A stretch of 64,000 bases of DNA from Pseudaeromonas sp963677375 (GTDB taxonomy: Bacteria; Pseudomonadota; Gammaproteobacteria; Enterobacterales; Aeromonadaceae): positions 1 to 64,000 of the forward strand of contig CAXXIF010000011.1 of NCBI GenBank assembly GCA_963677375.2. The letters run 5' to 3'. Under the pieces are notes generated by a model, which was given only the letters and a program-made list of their open reading frames with translations, was not told where the DNA came from and did no database searches. Shown here piece by piece: positions 60,379 to 64,000 of the stretch (its first letter is position 1; the number at the start of each line of letters is the position of its first letter). The position numbers and the translations under genes are program-made.

Positions 60379-60394
60379 CTGTCTATTCATCCAG
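60379..60394. promoter_or_regulatory. Probable LexA (SOS) box before uvrA
   Basis: CTGT-CTATTCAT-CCAG matches the LexA consensus CTGT-N8-ACAG at seven of eight core bases and lies 53 bases before the uvrA start. In E. coli uvrA and ssb share an SOS box in the same intergenic region. Confidence 0.55.
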
Positions 60395-60446
60395 TGCCTG
60401 CTGTGCCATACTGGCGTTTATTGCTTGTTTTACTATCAGGTCTGCC

Positions 60447-63279
60447 ATGGACAAGATCGAAGTTCGCGGGGCTCGTACCCATAACCTGAAGAACATCAGC
60501 CTGACGCTGCCCCGTGATCGGCTGATTGTCGTCACCGGACTCTCCGGCTCCGGTAAATCCTCACTCGCTTTCGATACCCTGTATGCCGAGGGCCAGCGCC
60601 GTTATGTGGAGTCGCTTTCCGCCTACGCCCGGCAATTTCTCTCCCTGATGGAAAAGCCCGATGTCGACCACATCGAGGGCTTGTCGCCGGCCATCTCCAT
60701 CGAGCAAAAATCCACGTCCCACAACCCGCGCTCCACCGTGGGCACCATCACCGAGATTTACGACTATCTGCGACTGCTATTTGCCCGGGTCGGTGAGCCG
60801 CGCTGTCCTGAGCATGACATTCCGCTGGCGGCCCAGACCGTCAGCCAGATGGTGGATCAGGTGCTGGCCCTGCCCGAAGGGCAGAAGATGATGATGCTGG
60901 CCCCCGTGGTCCGCAACCGCAAGGGTGAACACAAGCAGTTGCTGGAGAATCTGGCGGCCCAGGGCTATATCCGCGCCCGTATCGACGGCGAGGTGTGCGA
61001 TCTCTCCGATCCACCGGCGCTGGAGCTGCATAAGAAGCACACCATAGAAGTGGTAGTCGACCGCTTCAAGGTGCGGGAGGATCTGCAACTGCGATTGGCT
61101 GAATCCTTCGAGACAGCGCTGACCCTCTCCGGCGGTCTGGTCTCGGTGATGGAGATGGATAATGACGCCGCCAGCCCCATGGTCTTCTCCGCCAACTTTG
61201 CCTGTCCCGAATGCGGCTACTCCATCAGCGAACTGGAGCCGCGCATCTTCTCGTTCAACAATCCGGCCGGGGCCTGCCCGACCTGTGATGGTCTCGGGGT
61301 GCAGCAATATTTCGACCCGCAGAAGGTGGTGGGCAACAGCGAGCTATCCCTCTCGGGTGGCGCCATTCGTGGCTGGGACAAGCGCAGCTTCTATTACTTC
61401 CAGATGCTCAAGGCTGTCGGCGACCATTATGGCTTCGATCTGGAGGCGCCCTTCGCCGAGCTGACCAAGGATCAGCAAAGGGCCATCCTGTATGGCACCG
61501 GCCAGACCGAGATCGAGTTCCGCTACATGAACGATCGCGGCGATGTAGTGGTGCGGCGTCATCCCTTCGAAGGGGTGATCCCCAACATGGAGCGCCGTTA
61601 TAAGGAGACCGAGTCCAACAGCGTGCGCGAGGAACTGGCCAAGTACATCGCCAATCAGCCCTGCCCCAGCTGTAAGGGCAGCCGCCTGAAGCAGGAAGCG
61701 CGAAACGTCTTCATCGAAGGCACCAATCTGCCAGCCATTGCCGAGAAGTCGATTGCCGAGGCTCTGAGCTTCTTCCAGCAGCTGCAGCTGAGTGGGCAAA
61801 AAGCGCAGATTGCCGAGAAAATCCTCAAAGAGATCAACGAACGGCTGGGCTTTCTGGTCAACGTCGGTCTGAACTATCTCTCGCTCTCCCGTTCGGCGGA
61901 AACCCTCTCCGGCGGCGAAGCCCAGCGTATCCGGCTGGCCAGCCAGATCGGTGCCGGTCTGGTGGGGGTCATGTATGTGCTGGATGAGCCCAGCATAGGC
62001 CTGCACCAGCGCGACAACGAGCGGTTGCTGAAAACCCTGTTCCATCTACGGGATCTCGGCAACACCGTCATAGTGGTCGAACACGATGAAGATGCCATCC
62101 GCATGGCGGACCATGTGCTGGATATAGGCCCAGGCGCCGGGGTGCATGGCGGACATATAGTCGCGCAGGGGACCCCGGCCGACATCATAGCCAACGAGAA
62201 CTCGCTGACCGGCGACTACCTCTCCGGCCGCAAGCGGATCGCCATCCCGGCCGAGCGCACGCCCCTCTCCGGCAAGTGGCTGAAGCTGACGGGGGCCAGC
62301 GGCAACAACCTGAAAAAGGTCAATCTGCAGATCCCCATCGGGGTCATGAGCTGCGTCACCGGGGTCTCCGGCTCCGGCAAGTCGACCCTGATCAACGACA
62401 CCCTGTTCCGCATCGCCCATCGCGAGCTCAACGGCGCCACCGTCGAGCAGCCGGCACCCTATCTGGATATCGAGGGGCTGGAACATCTGGACAAGGTGGT
62501 GGATATTGACCAGAGCCCTATCGGTCGCACCCCGCGCTCCAACCCGGCTACCTATACCGGGCTGTTCACCCCGATCCGCGAACTCTTTTCCGGCACCCAG
62601 GAAGCCCGTTCCCGGGGTTATCAGCCAGGTCGTTTTCTCTTTCAACGTCAAGGGCGGCCGCTGCGAGGCATGCCAGGGCGATGGCGTGATCAAGGTGGAG
62701 ATGCACTTCCTGCCGGATGTCTATGTCCCCTGCGATGTCTGCAAGGGCAAGCGCTACAACCGCGAGACGCTGGAGGTCAAATACAAGGGCAAGAGCATTC
62801 ACGAGGTGCTGGAGATGACCGTCGAAGAGGCCCGTGCCTTCTTCGATGCCGTACCGGCGCTAGCACGCAAGCTGCAGACGCTGATCGATGTCGGCCTCTC
62901 CTACATCACGCTAGGACAGTCGGCCACCACCCTCTCCGGCGGCGAGGCGCAACGGGTCAAGCTCTCCCGCGAGCTCTCTCGCCGCGACACCGGCCAGACC
63001 CTGTATATTCTGGATGAACCGACCACGGGGCTGCACTTCCACGACATCCAGCAACTGCTGAAGGTACTGCACCAGTTGCGGGATAACGGCAACACCATCG
63101 TCATCATAGAGCACAATCTGGATGTGGTGAAAACCGCCGACTGGGTGGTGGATCTGGGGCCGGAGGGCGGCTCTGGCGGCGGCCAGATCCTGGTCACCGG
63201 CACCCCGGAGGAGGTAGCTGAATGCCAAACCTCCCACACCGCCCGTTTCCTCAAGCCCCTGCTGGAGCGCGGGCATTGA
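60447..63279 (+). pseudogene. uvrA: Excinuclease ABC subunit A, with a +1 frameshift
   Basis: UvrA is the DNA-damage sensor of nucleotide excision repair, a tandem ABC ATPase. Frame one runs from ATG 60447 through Walker A GLSGSGKSSLAFDTLYAEG, signature LSGGEAQRIRLA and the second Walker A GVSGSGKSTL to GYQPGRF near residue 729. There the T run at 62633-62636 has one base too many: the family reads RFSFNVKGG, and the matching sequence SFNVKGGRCEACQGDGVIK continues in the next frame to TGA at 63279, including the second zinc module, signature LSGGEAQRVKL and Walker B LYILDEPTTGLH. Restoring one base gives a 943-residue protein, the normal length. As written the protein ends at 63017 and lacks these. 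I judge a sequencing error more likely than a true lesion. Confidence 0.93.
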
Positions 63280-63307
63280 GCCCCCATGCCACGACAAGGA
63301 GTCTCCG

Positions 63308-64000
63308 ATGGCTGATCTAAATCTCCCTACTCCGCTGGTTTCCATCGACTGGCTGGCGGCCCACCTCGACCACCCGGATCTGGTGGTGCTGGACGCCCAT
63401 ATGCAACCGCCTTCGGCACCGGCCAGTACCGCGCCTGTGCTGCAGATCCCCGGGGCCCGTCGCTTCGACTTCGATCAGAAGATCTGCGCACCGAACACCA
63501 GCCTGCCTCATATGCTGCCCAGCCCCGAGCTGTTCAGCGCCGAAGTTCAGGCGCTGGGCATCAACGCCCGCAGCCTGATCGTGGTCTATGACCGACTCGG
63601 CATCTTCTCGGCGCCCCGCGCCTGGTGGATGTTCCGCGCCATGGGCCATAGCCGGGTCGCGGTGCTGGATGGCGGCCTGCCCGCCTGGCAAACCGCTGGT
63701 CTGAGCGTGGAGCCGGAAACGGCCTATGCCGGTGCATGCGGTGATTTTGTTGCCCGGCTGCAACCCGGGCTGTTCTGCGATGCCGATACCGTCGCCGCCG
63801 AATTGAGTAGTGGCCGTCGACCTGTGCTGGATGCCCGAAGTGCCGCCCGCTTCGCCGGTTTAGAGCCCGAGCCGCGCGCCGGATTGCGCGCCGGCCATAT
63901 GCCGGGAGCCTTGAACCTGCCGTTCGGCCAGTTGCAGCAGGGTGGCAAGATGAAGCCGGTCGCCGACTTGCAGGCCGAGTTCGCTCCGGTACTGGGCGAG
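63308..64000 (+). CDS. sseA: 3-mercaptopyruvate sulfurtransferase (3' end missing)
   Basis: The visible 231 residues start MADLNLPTPLVSIDWLAAHLDHPDLVVLDAHM, a tandem-rhodanese arrangement. The first domain contains VVYDRLGIFSAPRAWWMF; the second begins VLDARSAARFAGLEPEPRAGLRAGHMPGA, with the catalytic cysteine expected beyond the window end. It moves sulfur from 3-mercaptopyruvate to thiol acceptors. AAGGAG precedes ATG 63308 by nine bases, and uvrA ends 28 bases upstream. Confidence 0.92.
   Translation, partial: MADLNLPTPLVSIDWLAAHLDHPDLVVLDAHMQPPSAPASTAPVLQIPGARRFDFDQKICAPNTSLPHMLPSPELFSAEVQALGINARSLIVVYDRLGIFSAPRAWWMFRAMGHSRVAVLDGGLPAWQTAGLSVEPETAYAGACGDFVARLQPGLFCDADTVAAELSSGRRPVLDARSAARFAGLEPEPRAGLRAGHMPGALNLPFGQLQQGGKMKPVADLQAEFAPVLGE

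Noticed and set aside
60421..60446. Second LexA box close to uvrA
   Set aside because: CTGT occurs but the matching ACAG half is absent at the right distance.
61344..62045. Minus-strand open frame of 233 codons within uvrA
   Set aside because: Shadow of the uvrA coding strand.

Overview
This 64 kb window is a chromosomal segment of a gammaproteobacterium, most likely an Aeromonas or close relative (inference). The evidence is the mix of enterobacterial-type gene blocks (hslR-hslO-pckA, greB/tex, secB-gpsA, gpmI-envC, mreBCD-maf-rng-yhdP-tldD) with a complete Vibrio/Aeromonas-type MSHA pilus locus lying between mreB and ssb/uvrA. Base composition looks uniformly moderate to high in GC. I saw no tRNA, rRNA, insertion sequence, prophage or CRISPR array.

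Layout. 1-6.4 kb: end of hslR, hslO (Hsp33), pckA, greB and tex. 6.5-8.5 kb (minus strand): bioH followed by two little-described genes, a small protein resembling flagellar rod/hook termini and a putative HExxH metalloprotease of the SprA-related kind. 8.5-11.7 kb: amtB behind a clear NtrC/RpoN promoter, then comF and nfuA. 11.7-13.7 kb (minus): yibN, secB, gpsA. 13.9-20 kb: gpmI, envC, a small cysteine-cluster protein, panM-like, glpX and a trimeric porin. 20-33.7 kb: carbonic anhydrase, pmbA (tldE), yjgA/darP, then a long minus-strand series mreB-mreC-mreD-maf-rng-yhdP-nit-tldD with overlapping or abutting genes.

33.8-53.6 kb: an intact MSHA type IV pilus locus, all on the minus strand, in the order mshH-I-I2-J-K-L-M-N-E-G-F-B-A-C-D-O-P-Q. 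The assembly part (mshI to mshF) is tightly packed with 1-14 nt overlaps. A good -10 box precedes mshB, and a strong terminator lies just after the major pilin gene mshA, which should set pilin far above the minor pilins. MshE carries the tandem MshEN-type c-di-GMP-binding motifs. MshH is a catalytically degenerate GGDEF/EAL protein (CsrD-like). MshQ is a 1418-residue putative surface protein with a lectin-like domain and a terminal Ca-binding-like loop.

53.7-59.6 kb: an accessory block between mshH and ssb (chemoreceptor, DUF6506 protein, AraC regulator, cupin, LysR regulator, GH4 6-phospho-beta-glucosidase). In Vibrio cholerae ssb and mshH (csrD) are neighbours, so this block looks inserted. 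59.6-64 kb: ssb, divergent uvrA with an SOS-like box between them, and the start of sseA. As given, uvrA carries a one-base frameshift in a T run at 62633-62636 that would remove the second ATPase signature. It is either a sequencing error or a real, recent, mutator-type lesion.

Most of the window is conserved housekeeping DNA. The least explained pieces are the bioH-linked pair at 6.5-7.6 kb, the DUF6506/AraC/cupin cluster with its 11-bp inverted repeat, and the domain structure of MshQ.
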